Shown here one piece after another: positions 1 through 7,911 of a stretch of DNA of 64,000 bases. How positions within the stretch are numbered: position 1 is the stretch's first letter; each line of letters begins with the position of its first letter. This DNA comes from DASVWZ01 sp963715675 (GTDB lineage: Bacteria; Acidobacteriota; Terriglobia; Terriglobales; Acidobacteriaceae): positions 4,216,001 through 4,280,000 of the forward strand of contig OY970265.1 in NCBI GenBank assembly GCA_963715675.1, in the 5' to 3' direction. Position numbers and translations under genes: made by a program. The notes below the pieces were generated by a model that made no database searches, was not told where the DNA came from, and was given only the letters and a program-made list of their open reading frames with translations.

Positions 1-201
1 TCGCTTGCTACCGAGTGGGTGAAGGGCAAGACCGTGGATGAGGCGCTTCAGATCAAGAACACGGAGATCGTGAAGGAGCTTTCGCTGCCCCCGGTGAAGA
101 TTCACTGCTCGGTGCTGGCGGAAGACGCCATTCGCGCGGCCATTCACGACTGGAAAAAGAAACAGGATGCGCCTCAACCAGCGGCCGTGGAAGCGAGATA
201 A
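1..201 (+). CDS. iscU: Fe-S cluster scaffold protein IscU, C-terminal part
   Basis: The open frame runs in from the window edge and ends at TAA 199-201, so only the last 66 residues are visible. The text LPPVKIHCSVLAEDAIRAAI matches the end of IscU, the scaffold on which IscS-derived sulfur and iron are built into [2Fe-2S] clusters. It holds the last conserved cysteine (HCS) and the LPPVK segment recognised by the HscA chaperone; hscA lies downstream in the same operon. The tail after the core is about 20 residues longer than in E. coli and rich in Ala and Pro. Any start within the window would be internal; the real start lies outside it. Confidence 0.93.
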   Translation, partial: SLATEWVKGKTVDEALQIKNTEIVKELSLPPVKIHCSVLAEDAIRAAIHDWKKKQDAPQPAAVEAR

Positions 202-258
202 TAGACCGAGGCAGGCGCGAGCACATCCGCCCGTGCCCGGCTCTTGGGCTATCGGACT

Positions 259-624
259 ATGAGTACGACTACAACCAACGCCGTCCCGGCCAAAGGGATT
301 CAGGTCACGGAGAAAGCGCTGGCCCGCATCCGCACCGCCATCGTGAAGGAAGGCATTTCCCCCGAACAGGGCGGTCTTCGCCTCGGGGTGCAGGGAGGCG
401 GCTGCTCGGGACTGAGTTACAACATCCGCTTCGACACCCAGCCCCGGGAGCGCGACCGCATTTTTCAATTCGGGGATGTAAGGGTTTTCGTCGATCCCAA
501 GTCGTTCATCTACCTGCACGGCATGACGCTGGATTATCAGGAGACGCTCATGCAGCAGGGATTTGTGTTCGTGAATCCGAATTCGACGAAGTCGTGCGGC
601 TGCGGAACGTCTTTTTCCGGCTAG
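259..624 (+). CDS. iscA: Iron-sulfur cluster assembly protein IscA
   Basis: 121 residues from ATG 259; an in-frame TTG at 244 would add only five residues. A-type carriers receive clusters from IscU and pass them to target apoproteins. The three conserved cysteines are visible: one in GGGCSGLSY near residue 50 and two in SCGCGTSF at the very C-terminus, together with a DYQETL segment before the last pair. The gene follows iscU by 57 nt and precedes hscB, the usual isc order. Length and motifs are typical of the family. It could equally be labelled an ErpA-type carrier, but the operon context favours IscA. Confidence 0.93.
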   Translation: MSTTTTNAVPAKGIQVTEKALARIRTAIVKEGISPEQGGLRLGVQGGGCSGLSYNIRFDTQPRERDRIFQFGDVRVFVDPKSFIYLHGMTLDYQETLMQQGFVFVNPNSTKSCGCGTSFSG

Positions 625-650
625 CTTTTGGCACACGTCGCGGGGATGTT

Positions 651-759
651 GGGTAATTGTGAAATCGGGTGATTTGGTAATTGAAAACCCGTTTCTGTCG
701 CAAGCCGATGCGGTTTTACAAATTACCCGATTACACAATTGCTCAATTACCCAATTTTT
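651..759. repeat. AT-rich palindromic repeat element, copy 1 (iscA-hscB gap)
   Basis: The left arm (about 651-690) is built from GTAATTG-type words. The right arm (about 710-759) holds their reverse complements, such as CAATTACCC and TTACACAATT, so the transcript could fold into a long imperfect hairpin. The arms enclose a GC-rich core. The element ends just before the hscB start codon. A second, related element sits in the hscB-hscA gap (1501-1600). Seen directly; its function is unknown. Confidence 0.75.
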
Positions 760-762
760 CCT

Positions 763-1506
763 ATGGCGGAAACATCGAAATCGGCGCTCCCTGTGCTGGG
801 GAAGAGTGAAGACACCAGCACCTGCTGGTCCTGCGGCGACATGCGCGCGGCGCACTTCTGCAGCGCTTGCGGCAAAGTGCAGCCCCCGGTCCCGGTCGAC
901 TACTTCACATTTTTTGGCTTTCCGCGGAAGCTGAATATTGATGCCGCCATACTGGAGCGCGAATTCTACGAACTGAGCCGCCGCCTGCATCCCGATCTGT
1001 GCGCCCGCGGAGATCCCCGCGAGCAGGAATGGAGCCTGGAGCAGAGTTCGCAGCTCAACGACGCGTACCGCACGTTGAAAGATCCCATCAAACGCAGCCA
1101 GTATTTGCTCCGGCTGGAGGGCTTTCAACTGGAGGAGCAGTCGAAAACCGCCACCGAGAAAGCTCGGGCCACCGGTCAGATCAAACAGCAGGTCGTGCCT
1201 CCGGATCTTCTGGAGGAAGTGTTCGAGTTGAACATGGAGCTCGAACAACTCCGCATGGAAAAGAAGGCCGGCGAAGATGATCCTGCCCTGATCGAGGAAA
1301 TCTCCCAGCGGAAGCTCGAACTTGAGAAGAAGAACGAAACGCTGCTGGAGGAGTTGAAAGGCGCGTGGAATGTGTGGGACCGGCTCCTGGGCCTGGACGC
1401 CGAAGAAGAACGCCGCAAGGTGCTCGACAAAATGGTCGATGTGCTCAACCGCAGAAACTACATCCGGAACCTGGTGAGGGATGTGAATGAAGTTTTGGAA
1501 AATTGA
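763..1506 (+). CDS. hscB: Fe-S assembly co-chaperone HscB (J-domain protein)
   Basis: 247 residues from ATG 763. HscB delivers IscU to the Hsp70 HscA and stimulates its ATPase. The N-terminus has two CxxC pairs (CWSCG and CSACG, about residues 18-35), the zinc-binding knuckle present in many non-enterobacterial HscB proteins. The J domain follows: FFGFPRKLNID, then the invariant HPD inside RRLHPDLC, and LNDAYRTLKDP. The C-terminal part is a charged, coiled-coil-like three-helix region that binds IscU in the family. The stop codon lies at the first bases of the repeat before hscA. An upstream in-frame TTG at 739 lies within the repeat and is less likely. Confidence 0.92.
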   Translation: MAETSKSALPVLGKSEDTSTCWSCGDMRAAHFCSACGKVQPPVPVDYFTFFGFPRKLNIDAAILEREFYELSRRLHPDLCARGDPREQEWSLEQSSQLNDAYRTLKDPIKRSQYLLRLEGFQLEEQSKTATEKARATGQIKQQVVPPDLLEEVFELNMELEQLRMEKKAGEDDPALIEEISQRKLELEKKNETLLEELKGAWNVWDRLLGLDAEEERRKVLDKMVDVLNRRNYIRNLVRDVNEVLEN

Positions 1507-1600
1507 GTAATTGTGTAATCGGGTAATTGAAAACCGCCCTGCACAGCCGGTTTATGAAATTACAAATTACACAATTACCAAATTACTCAATTACTCAATG
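1501..1600. repeat. AT-rich palindromic repeat element, copy 2 (hscB-hscA gap)
   Basis: The left arm (1501-1534) reads like the left arm of the element at 651-759: GTAATTG and GTGTAATCGGGTAATTG words ending in GAAAACC. The right arm (about 1551-1597) carries complementary words such as ACACAATTACC and CTCAATTACTCAATG. The element overlaps genes at both ends: the hscB stop TGA falls in its first bases and the hscA ATG in its last CAATG. Confidence 0.75.
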
Positions 1601-3499
1601 TCTTCTGACCGCATTATCGGCATCGACCTGGGCACCACCAATTCTCTGGTGGCGTTCATGCACGAGGACAAGCCCGCCGTTATTCCTGGCGAGGATGGGT
1701 CGAACCTTGTGCCTTCGGTCGTCGCGCTCGATGAGCGGGACCAGATCATCGTCGGCAACGCCGCCCGCAAATACCTGATCGCGACCCCCGAGCGTTCCGT
1801 GTATTCGATCAAGCGCCTGATGGGCCGAGGCGTGGAAGACATCACCGAAGAGCTGAAGCTGTTTCCTTTCCGGCTGGCCGACGATATTCATGCCGGAGAA
1901 GTGTTGCGTATCAAGCTCGGCACGAGCACGTTCACGCCGCCGGAGATTTCCGCATTCATCCTGCGTCAGCTTAGGCGCAACGCCGAACGCTTCTTCAACG
2001 CGCCGGTGTCGAAGGCGGTGATTACGGTTCCTGCTTACTTCAACGATGCGCAGCGGCAAGCTACGAAAGACGCAGGCCGCATCGCGGGCCTGGAAGTTCT
2101 GCGGTTGGTCAACGAGCCCACAGCGGCATCGCTGGCTTACGGCCTCAACCAGAAACAGAATGGAATCGTGGCCGTATACGATCTTGGCGGCGGTACGTTC
2201 GATATTTCGATCCTGAAGCTGCATGACGGGATTTTCGAGGTGATCGCCACCAACGGCGATACCCATCTCGGCGGAGATGACATCGACAATCTGCTGATCC
2301 GGGTTGCCCTCGATGATATCCGAGGAGATATGGGTCTGGACTTCTCGCGCAATGGCGAGGCAGTGGCCCGGATTCGCAAAGCGGTGATCGAAGCCAAGAT
2401 TGCGCTTTCTTCCGAGCCTGCGGCCAAACTCGAGATCGATCTGCCCGGCGGCAAACGCTACCTGCGTGAAATCACGCGCGAGCAATTTGAAACATTGGCA
2501 CAGCCGATCATCGATCGCACCGCTGGTCCCTGCAAGCAGGCCCTCAAAGACGCTGGACTTAAGCCCGAGCAGATTGATGAAGTCGTACTGGTGGGCGGAT
2601 CGTCGCGGATTCCGAAGGTGCGGGCTCTGGTGGAGTCACTTTTTCAGCGCCCGCCGCATACCGGCTTGAATCCTGACGAAGTGGTCGCGCTCGGCGCAGC
2701 CGTACAAGCGAAGATTCTGGCAGGCGGTTCGCACACTACCGAAAATATGCTTCTGCTGGACGTCACGCCACTGTCTCTGGGAATTGAAGTGGCCGGCGGT
2801 GTGACCGACAAAATCATTCTGCGCAATTCGACAATTCCGGCTTCGGCAACGCAGTACTACACCACCCAAATCGATGGCCAGGCCAATGTCGCCATCCATG
2901 TGCTGCAAGGCGAACGCGAACTGGCGAAGGACTGCCGTTCTCTGGCCCGCTTTGACCTGAAAGGCGTTCCACCGATGCCGGCGGGGATGCCGCGGATCGA
3001 GGTGAAGTTTCTGATCGACGCCAACGGCATTCTGCACGTTTCTGCGCGTGAACAACGCAGCGGCAAGGAAGCAGAAATTGAGGTTCAGCCCAGTTACGGC
3101 CTGACCGACGCTCAGGTGGAGAGCATGATCCTCGATTCGTTCGATTACGCGGAAGAGGATTTCCGCCAGCGCCAGGTGATTGAGGCGCGCCGCGAAGCCG
3201 AGACAATTCTCACGGCTTTAGAGAAGGGCAAAAATGGCCTGGCGTGGGGTCAACTCACCAGCGACGAGCGAAAGCAGATCACGAAGCTGGAACAAGCCCT
3301 GATCCAGGTGAAAGCCGAGGACGATTATCAGTCCATCCGGAAGGCCATTGATATGTTGAATCAGGGTACGATGAGACTGGCGGAACTGATGATGGACACC
3401 GCCGTCAGCACCGCGCTCAAAGGCAAGACCATGGACGAGGCCGACATGGGAGAAGACCTGACGGCGGGTCATCCGGTGGCAAAAGCGGACTTCAAGTAA
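1598..3499 (+). CDS. hscA: Fe-S protein assembly chaperone HscA (Hsp70)
   Basis: 633 residues from ATG 1598; the frame is open upstream to 1511, but that part lies in the palindromic repeat. It is a full-length Hsp70. The N-terminal ATPase domain shows GIDLGTTNS (residues 8-16), VYDLGGGTFD and LVGGSSRIPKV. The linker is followed by the substrate-binding domain (LLDVTPLSLGIEV) and a helical lid. With HscB it uses ATP hydrolysis to release clusters from IscU. Ile codons are all ATC or ATT by eye, which contrasts with the mobile element at 10700. It lies between hscB and fdx in the expected isc order. Confidence 0.95.
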   Translation: MSSDRIIGIDLGTTNSLVAFMHEDKPAVIPGEDGSNLVPSVVALDERDQIIVGNAARKYLIATPERSVYSIKRLMGRGVEDITEELKLFPFRLADDIHAGEVLRIKLGTSTFTPPEISAFILRQLRRNAERFFNAPVSKAVITVPAYFNDAQRQATKDAGRIAGLEVLRLVNEPTAASLAYGLNQKQNGIVAVYDLGGGTFDISILKLHDGIFEVIATNGDTHLGGDDIDNLLIRVALDDIRGDMGLDFSRNGEAVARIRKAVIEAKIALSSEPAAKLEIDLPGGKRYLREITREQFETLAQPIIDRTAGPCKQALKDAGLKPEQIDEVVLVGGSSRIPKVRALVESLFQRPPHTGLNPDEVVALGAAVQAKILAGGSHTTENMLLLDVTPLSLGIEVAGGVTDKIILRNSTIPASATQYYTTQIDGQANVAIHVLQGERELAKDCRSLARFDLKGVPPMPAGMPRIEVKFLIDANGILHVSAREQRSGKEAEIEVQPSYGLTDAQVESMILDSFDYAEEDFRQRQVIEARREAETILTALEKGKNGLAWGQLTSDERKQITKLEQALIQVKAEDDYQSIRKAIDMLNQGTMRLAELMMDTAVSTALKGKTMDEADMGEDLTAGHPVAKADFK

Positions 3500-3529
3500 T
3501 AGCTACGGTCGAGGGCCCAGGAGCGGATT

Positions 3530-3943
3530 ATGGCTGAAGAAAAAACGCACGGCACCGGAACGGCAACCTTGGAAACGCCGGCAGAAAACACGGTACAGAT
3601 AACCTTCTTGCCCGAGGGCAGGACGGTGGAATTCGAAAACGGCAAGTTGCCCTACAAAGATCACGGCAAGGAACAATCCATCCTGGACGTAGCCCTCAAC
3701 AACGGTGTCCGCTTGGACCATGCCTGCGGCGGCAATTGTGCGTGCACCACGTGTCACGTGTGGGTCAAGGAAGGCGCCGGGAATTTGTCGGACATGGAGG
3801 ATGATGAAGCCGACCGTCTCGACATGGCCGCCGATCTGCAGCTGAATTCCCGCCTGGGATGTCAGGCGGTCATCACCAAGCCGGGCAAGGTCGTTGTTGA
3901 GATTCCGGCCTGGAACCGGAATTACGTGTCGGAAGAACACTAG
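3530..3943 (+). CDS. fdx: [2Fe-2S] ferredoxin of the Isc system
   Basis: 137 residues. The adrenodoxin/Isc-type ferredoxin supplies electrons for cluster assembly. The ligand motif ACGGNCACTTCHVW gives C-x5-C-x2-C, and the fourth cysteine is in RLGCQAVI. The acidic helix between them (SDMEDDEADRLDMA) resembles the partner-docking surface of this family. There is an N-terminal extension of about 20 residues compared with E. coli Fdx. The gene starts 30 nt after hscA and is followed by a palindromic repeat and iscX. Confidence 0.93.
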   Translation: MAEEKTHGTGTATLETPAENTVQITFLPEGRTVEFENGKLPYKDHGKEQSILDVALNNGVRLDHACGGNCACTTCHVWVKEGAGNLSDMEDDEADRLDMAADLQLNSRLGCQAVITKPGKVVVEIPAWNRNYVSEEH

Positions 3944-3954
3944 AAAGCCGGCAA

Positions 3955-4080
3955 TTAGCACTTGGCACTCAGCATTGAGCCAGTCGGCTGTTGACCGATT
4001 GACGCAAAGTGACAACGAGCTAGAGGCTGGGAGCTAGTAACGGAATTGCTAAAGGCCGAATGCTACGTGCCAACTGCTAA
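3955..4080. repeat. Inverted-repeat element in the fdx-iscX gap
   Basis: Arms at 3955-3974 and 4061-4080 are inverted copies of each other, matching at 17 of 20 positions. The left arm reads TTAGCACTTGGCACTCAGCA. About 86 bp separate the arms, which contain further partly complementary words. The right arm ends nine bases before the iscX start and precedes GGAG (4081-4084). It is unrelated in sequence to the two repeats around hscB. It resembles a miniature inverted-repeat element or an RNA hairpin; no terminal duplication was identified. Confidence 0.65.
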
Positions 4081-4089
4081 GGAGCGCCC

Positions 4090-4311
4090 ATGCCCAAAGC
4101 CCTGACCTGGAATGACGCAGTGGATATCGGAATCGAGCTGTCAGAAAAGCATCCAGAGATCGATCCGCTCACCGTGCGCTTTACCGACCTTCACCGCTAT
4201 GTGGTCGAACTGGCCGACTTCCACGATGATCCCACGAAGTCAAGTGAGGGCAAGCTCGAAGCCATCCAAATGGCTTGGCACGAGGAATATACGGATCGCA
4301 CCCAGGCCTAG
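4090..4311 (+). CDS. iscX: Fe-S assembly regulator IscX
   Basis: 73 residues, nearly identical in length to E. coli IscX (YfhJ). Recognised by the opening LTWNDAVDIGIELSEKHPEID, the central FTDLHRYVVELADFHDDP and the closing IQMAWHEEY. IscX is a small acidic protein that binds IscS and iron and tunes the cluster assembly rate. It is the last gene of the isc operon here and is followed by a rho-independent terminator at 4484. GGAG at 4081-4084, five nt upstream of the ATG, serves as ribosome-binding site. Confidence 0.92.
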   Translation: MPKALTWNDAVDIGIELSEKHPEIDPLTVRFTDLHRYVVELADFHDDPTKSSEGKLEAIQMAWHEEYTDRTQA

Positions 4312-4483
4312 TTCCGGATTGGACCGCCGCAACCTACACTTCCGTGACAATCTTTTTACTTGGGCGCGACAACTGCGATTTCGCGCCAGCTTAGCCTCGG
4401 GATGGTACGAAGTGGAAAACGCAACTTGGACGACGTTAACGCCAGGATGCGGGATCCCGTTCCCTCCTGTTTCTCTCTGCTCA

Positions 4484-4513
4484 GGGTTTGGCCTTTGGCC
4501 AAGCCCCTTTTTT
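4484..4513 (+). terminator. Rho-independent terminator of the isc operon
   Basis: A 10-bp stem (4484-4493 with 4497-4506, one G-U pair) and a 3-nt loop are followed by a T run (4508-4513). It lies 172 nt downstream of iscX and just before the convergent galT stop. Confidence 0.85.
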
Positions 4514-4532
4514 CTGAAGGCAGGTTTGTGGA

Positions 4533-5573
4533 CTAACGCACGGTTGCCGCGGCCGGCTCGTCCACTTCGGCTTCCCGCAGGAAGCGCGCGGCCTCCTCGG
4601 GCGGTGTCGGATTGATGTAGAACCCCGTGCCCCACTCGAACCCGGCGGTCTTGGTCAGCTTGGGCATGAACTCAATGTGCCAGTGATAGTAGTCGTTGGT
4701 GGGGTCCTGCGCCGGGGAACTGTGAACTACCAGGTTATAGGGAGGATTGTCCAGCACCTGATCGGCTTTGGTCAGAAGACTCTTCAACGCCTTTGCCAGG
4801 TTCTCATACATGTGAGTGGAAGAATTCTCGTAGGCCGACTCGTGCTGCTTGGGCAGAATCCAGGTTTCGAACGGAAACCGCGGAGCATACGGAGCGATGG
4901 TGAGGAAATCTTCGTTCTCCGAGACCACTCGAACTCCCGTCTCGGACTCCTGGCGAATGATGTCGCAGAAAACGCACCGCTCCTTGTAAATAAAGTATTG
5001 CTTGGCGCCGTCCAGCTCTTCGACCACGTACTTGGGCAGAATCGGCAGGGCGATGAGTTGCGAATGCGCATGCTCGAGCGAAGCCCCGGCCGCTTCGCCG
5101 TGGTTCTTGAAGAGCAGGATGTACTTGAAGCGCCGGTCTTTTTTCAGATCCAGAATGCGGTCGCGGAAGGTCCACAGGACGTCTTCGATTCGCTTGGGAG
5201 CCATGCTGGCCAGGGTGGCGTTGTGGTCCGGGGTCTCGATGATGACCTCGTGCGCGCCGATCCCGTTCATGCGGTCGAACATCCCCTCCGCCTGCCGGTT
5301 AAGGCTGCCCTCGATCCCCAGCGCGGGGAACTTGTTCGGCACCACCCGCACCGTCCATCCCGGCGTATCGCGCTGTGGCGGTGGCCCTCCATTGGAGTTG
5401 GGACGATAGGCCTGGATCTCGGGAGGTGTTTTGTTTTCGTTGCCGTAACAGAAGGGGCAGAAACCACCCTTGATCCTGACGGCATCGCGGGTAAAGTCGG
5501 TGGGACGCTTCGCGCGGTCGGTGGAGATAATCACCCACCGGCCAACGATGGGATCTTTTCTCAGCTCAGGCAA
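4533..5573 (-). CDS. galT: Galactose-1-phosphate uridylyltransferase
   Basis: 346 residues. The enzyme exchanges UMP between UDP-glucose and galactose-1-phosphate in the Leloir pathway, through a uridylyl-histidine intermediate. The zinc pair CPFC is at residues 39-42 and the catalytic HAHSQ motif at 168-172 (second His the likely nucleophile). A second HIT-like half contains CVFC and, near the end, YYHWHIEFMPK. The length is that of the family. The gene is on the minus strand, convergent with the isc operon, with yraN immediately upstream. Related nucleotidyltransferases that act on ADP-glucose share these motifs, so substrate preference is inferred. Confidence 0.88.
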   Translation of the reverse strand: MPELRKDPIVGRWVIISTDRAKRPTDFTRDAVRIKGGFCPFCYGNENKTPPEIQAYRPNSNGGPPPQRDTPGWTVRVVPNKFPALGIEGSLNRQAEGMFDRMNGIGAHEVIIETPDHNATLASMAPKRIEDVLWTFRDRILDLKKDRRFKYILLFKNHGEAAGASLEHAHSQLIALPILPKYVVEELDGAKQYFIYKERCVFCDIIRQESETGVRVVSENEDFLTIAPYAPRFPFETWILPKQHESAYENSSTHMYENLAKALKSLLTKADQVLDNPPYNLVVHSSPAQDPTNDYYHWHIEFMPKLTKTAGFEWGTGFYINPTPPEEAARFLREAEVDEPAAATVR

Positions 5574-5600
5574 GCACTGATTCCTTTCACTGCCAACAAC

Positions 5601-6065
5601 TCAAAAACTCGTATTGTACGCCACGGGGAAGGCATTCGGGAACAGCTCAAAATGCGGCTGGCTGGCTCGGTTTTCATAATACACGGTTAGCACGTCGAAA
5701 CGCCACTGGCACGTCGGTGCCATATGGCAAAGGTAATCCCGGGCGACGGCAGCCAGGGACCGCTGCTTGTCCCGGTCGACGGCGGCTTCCGCGGGCTTCA
5801 CGTCATGGGTGGTACGAGTCTTAACCTCCACAAAACACAGCACGTCCTTGTCCCAGCCGATCAAGTCGATCTCGCCTCGATGGTGCGGAGAACGGAAGTT
5901 GCGCGCGACCATGACATATCCTCGGCGGCGAAGATAGAAATAGGCGTCTTCTTCGCCGCGGCGTCCGGTGCGCTGGTGTGCTGGACCCTCACGCTGGGGA
6001 AGGACGCGATCGCCCAGCAAGTCCAAGGCTCGGATGGTGGCGTGCGTGATCCAGCCGGAGAACAC
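5601..6065 (-). CDS. YraN/UPF0102 family endonuclease-like protein
   Basis: 154 residues. The core GRRGEEDAYFYLRRRGY, RGEIDLIGWDKD and FVEVKTRT follows the restriction-endonuclease-like fold of the UPF0102/YraN family; E-ID-VEVKTR are the presumed metal-site residues. About 30 extra residues precede the core. The cellular role of this family is not settled; DNA-repair or Holliday-junction functions have been suggested. It lies 27 nt upstream of galT on the same strand and may be co-transcribed. Confidence 0.85.
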   Translation of the reverse strand: MFSGWITHATIRALDLLGDRVLPQREGPAHQRTGRRGEEDAYFYLRRRGYVMVARNFRSPHHRGEIDLIGWDKDVLCFVEVKTRTTHDVKPAEAAVDRDKQRSLAAVARDYLCHMAPTCQWRFDVLTVYYENRASQPHFELFPNAFPVAYNTSF

Positions 6066-6428
6066 AGTGATCCTTTCAGTTGTGTGATCTTGGATGTCTT
6101 ATTCCATCATTGGCTCTCCGGTAAGGGCAGGTCAAGGATCAATGAACAATCGGGCGAGTTCTTTCCTGTTTCGGGCCCGGGGGCGAAAGTCCCCGCTACC
6201 GCGAGGCGTTCCACCCCTCCCTCGATGCAACTACACGACATCGAGCACGTCCCATCCGTCGATGCTGGCTTCGACGGCCGCGTGGCCCGTTCATTCGGGG
6301 CAGTTTGTGCTGTCCTGGCGCGGGTCGCAGACCAAATCGCTGCACCTCAGAGGAACATTGTTTCACGTTGCGAACATGCCAGATGGGGCGTAGGATGGTG
6401 CCGCTTTTGAAATCAAAAAGGAAATATC
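6066..6428. other. Intergenic region with no supported gene
   Basis: Short open frames exist on both strands, but none shows a recognisable motif, a ribosome-binding site or a plausible protein. The region should hold the divergent promoters of yraN (minus) and the HAF-repeat gene (plus). A ribosome-binding site AAAAAGGA stands just before ATG 6429. Confidence 0.6.
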
Positions 6429-7469
6429 ATGCAAAATCGGATTGTGCGTTATAAGGCGGCGTTTGGAAGATTCGGGACCCTGGCTTTGTGCGTGGCGCTG
6501 TGCGCGGGTGGGTTGAGCGGCTCCGCGAGCGGCAAAACGAAATATGTGACGTTCGGTGTCAAGAACGCGATTCAAACCACCGGCGGCAGCATCAACAATA
6601 ATGGCTATATAGCCGGTTGGACCATGGATGCCGGCCAGCGGAACCACGGGATTCTGCGCGCCCCCGATGGGACCATGACGATCTTCAACGTCTCTGGCGC
6701 GACAGACACCTTCGGCAACAGCATCAACAGCAAGAACGTCATCACCGGCGAGTGGTTCGCCTATTATGAGCACGGTTATGTGCGCGCCGCCGATGGAACG
6801 ATCACGACGTTCGACCCGCCGGGCGCGACTATGACCGAACCCGTGTGTATCAACGATAAGGGCGTGATTGTGGGCACCTGGGCTGACGCGAGCGGGGCAT
6901 TTCACGGGTTCCTGCGTTCGGCCAGCGGAAAGTTTACGACCTTCGACGTTCAGGGCGCGACAGATACCATGCCGCAATTCATTAATAACCAGGGTGTGGT
7001 CACAGGCTATGCCGAGGATGGCTCGCAGTCCAATACGCACGGCTTCGTGCGGGCTGCGAACGGGAAAATCACCACCTTCGAGGCGCCGGGCTCGACGCGA
7101 ACCCAGCCTCAGGGTATCAACAATCTGGGCGTCATCACTGGCACCTATGTGGATGCCAAGGGCGTGTTTCATGGCTTCGTGCGCGCTGCCGACGGAACCA
7201 TCACCACCTTCGATCCCAAAGGATCGAAGGGCACGCAGGCCTACGTCGTCAACGACAAGGGCATGATCACCGGGGGTTACCTGGACGGCAAAGGCCCCAC
7301 CGATTACATCGGGTTTGTGCGCTCGCCACAGGGCAAGATCACCATCTTCGATCCCCACAAATCGGGTTGGGTCCTGGAACTCGGCATCAATAACCACGGT
7401 GCGATCACTGGAAGCTATGGCAAAAGCTATCAGCAAGGCGTCCAGTATGGCTTCCTTCGAAGCAATTAG
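6429..7469 (+). CDS. Secreted HAF-type repeat protein
   Basis: 346 residues with a signal peptide (basic start, hydrophobic stretch ALCVALCAGGLSG, then SASG). The mature part consists of about seven repeats of roughly 40 residues, each containing GFxRAADGTITTFDPPGA-like and INxxGxITG segments, as in YTFDPPGATMTEPVCINDKG. This is the HAF-repeat style of extracellular proteins common in Acidobacteria, probably a beta-propeller-like fold. Function is unknown. AAGGA six nt before the ATG supports the start. A second HAF-type gene is at 52071. Confidence 0.8.
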   Translation: MQNRIVRYKAAFGRFGTLALCVALCAGGLSGSASGKTKYVTFGVKNAIQTTGGSINNNGYIAGWTMDAGQRNHGILRAPDGTMTIFNVSGATDTFGNSINSKNVITGEWFAYYEHGYVRAADGTITTFDPPGATMTEPVCINDKGVIVGTWADASGAFHGFLRSASGKFTTFDVQGATDTMPQFINNQGVVTGYAEDGSQSNTHGFVRAANGKITTFEAPGSTRTQPQGINNLGVITGTYVDAKGVFHGFVRAADGTITTFDPKGSKGTQAYVVNDKGMITGGYLDGKGPTDYIGFVRSPQGKITIFDPHKSGWVLELGINNHGAITGSYGKSYQQGVQYGFLRSN

Positions 7470-7583
7470 GCGGTAGCCAAAGCCGCATAGCCGCAGCCGC
7501 CGTCTCCGGGTGACGCGCAGAAACTATCATGCCTTGCTTCTAGGCGAAAGATCAAAAGTCCCATGTGAACAAAGGAGTGGCAA

Positions 7584-7885
7584 ATGAGCGTTGCGAAATG
7601 TTGTGCTGATTTCGCGCCTGCCTTTCGACGCGGAACTCTTGCCCATAAGACATGGGTGTGGTGGTGCTTGCTAGCGTTGCTGTCTCCTCCGGCAAGCGCT
7701 GGACAGCAGCTGTACGATAGCGGATCGTCGCCGAGACAGGGTTGTGGGACAAGGCGAATGTGGCCAGTCCGAACGATCCGTGCGGATGGCTGAAGAAGCG
7801 AATGGAAACTGCTCGGAAGAGCGGTGACTCCGCGGTCTTTAATGCCACCAAAGCGACTTGGAAGCAATACTGCCGGGGCAACTGA
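7584..7885 (+). pseudogene. Small secreted protein gene broken by a frameshift
   Basis: A strong ribosome-binding site (AAAGGAG, 7573-7579) precedes ATG 7584. The first frame encodes a signal peptide (WWCLLALLSPPASAG) and QQLYD, then runs into unlikely sequence and stops at 7793. A different frame from about 7716 to TGA 7883-7885 reads naturally as RIVAETGLWDKANVAS followed by a basic helical tail ending WKQYCRGN. Joining the two gives a secreted protein of about 100 residues. The shift lies near 7710-7720. It may be a real lesion or a sequence error. No family was recognised. Confidence 0.6.
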
Positions 7886-7911
7886 CTAAGGTCGAAGGAG
7901 ATAGAACAATC

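Noticed and set aside
1595..2485. 296-codon minus-strand frame inside hscA
   Set aside because: Antisense shadow of a clear Hsp70 gene.
4677..5690. 337-codon plus-strand frame opposite galT
   Set aside because: Antisense shadow of galT with no recognisable protein features.
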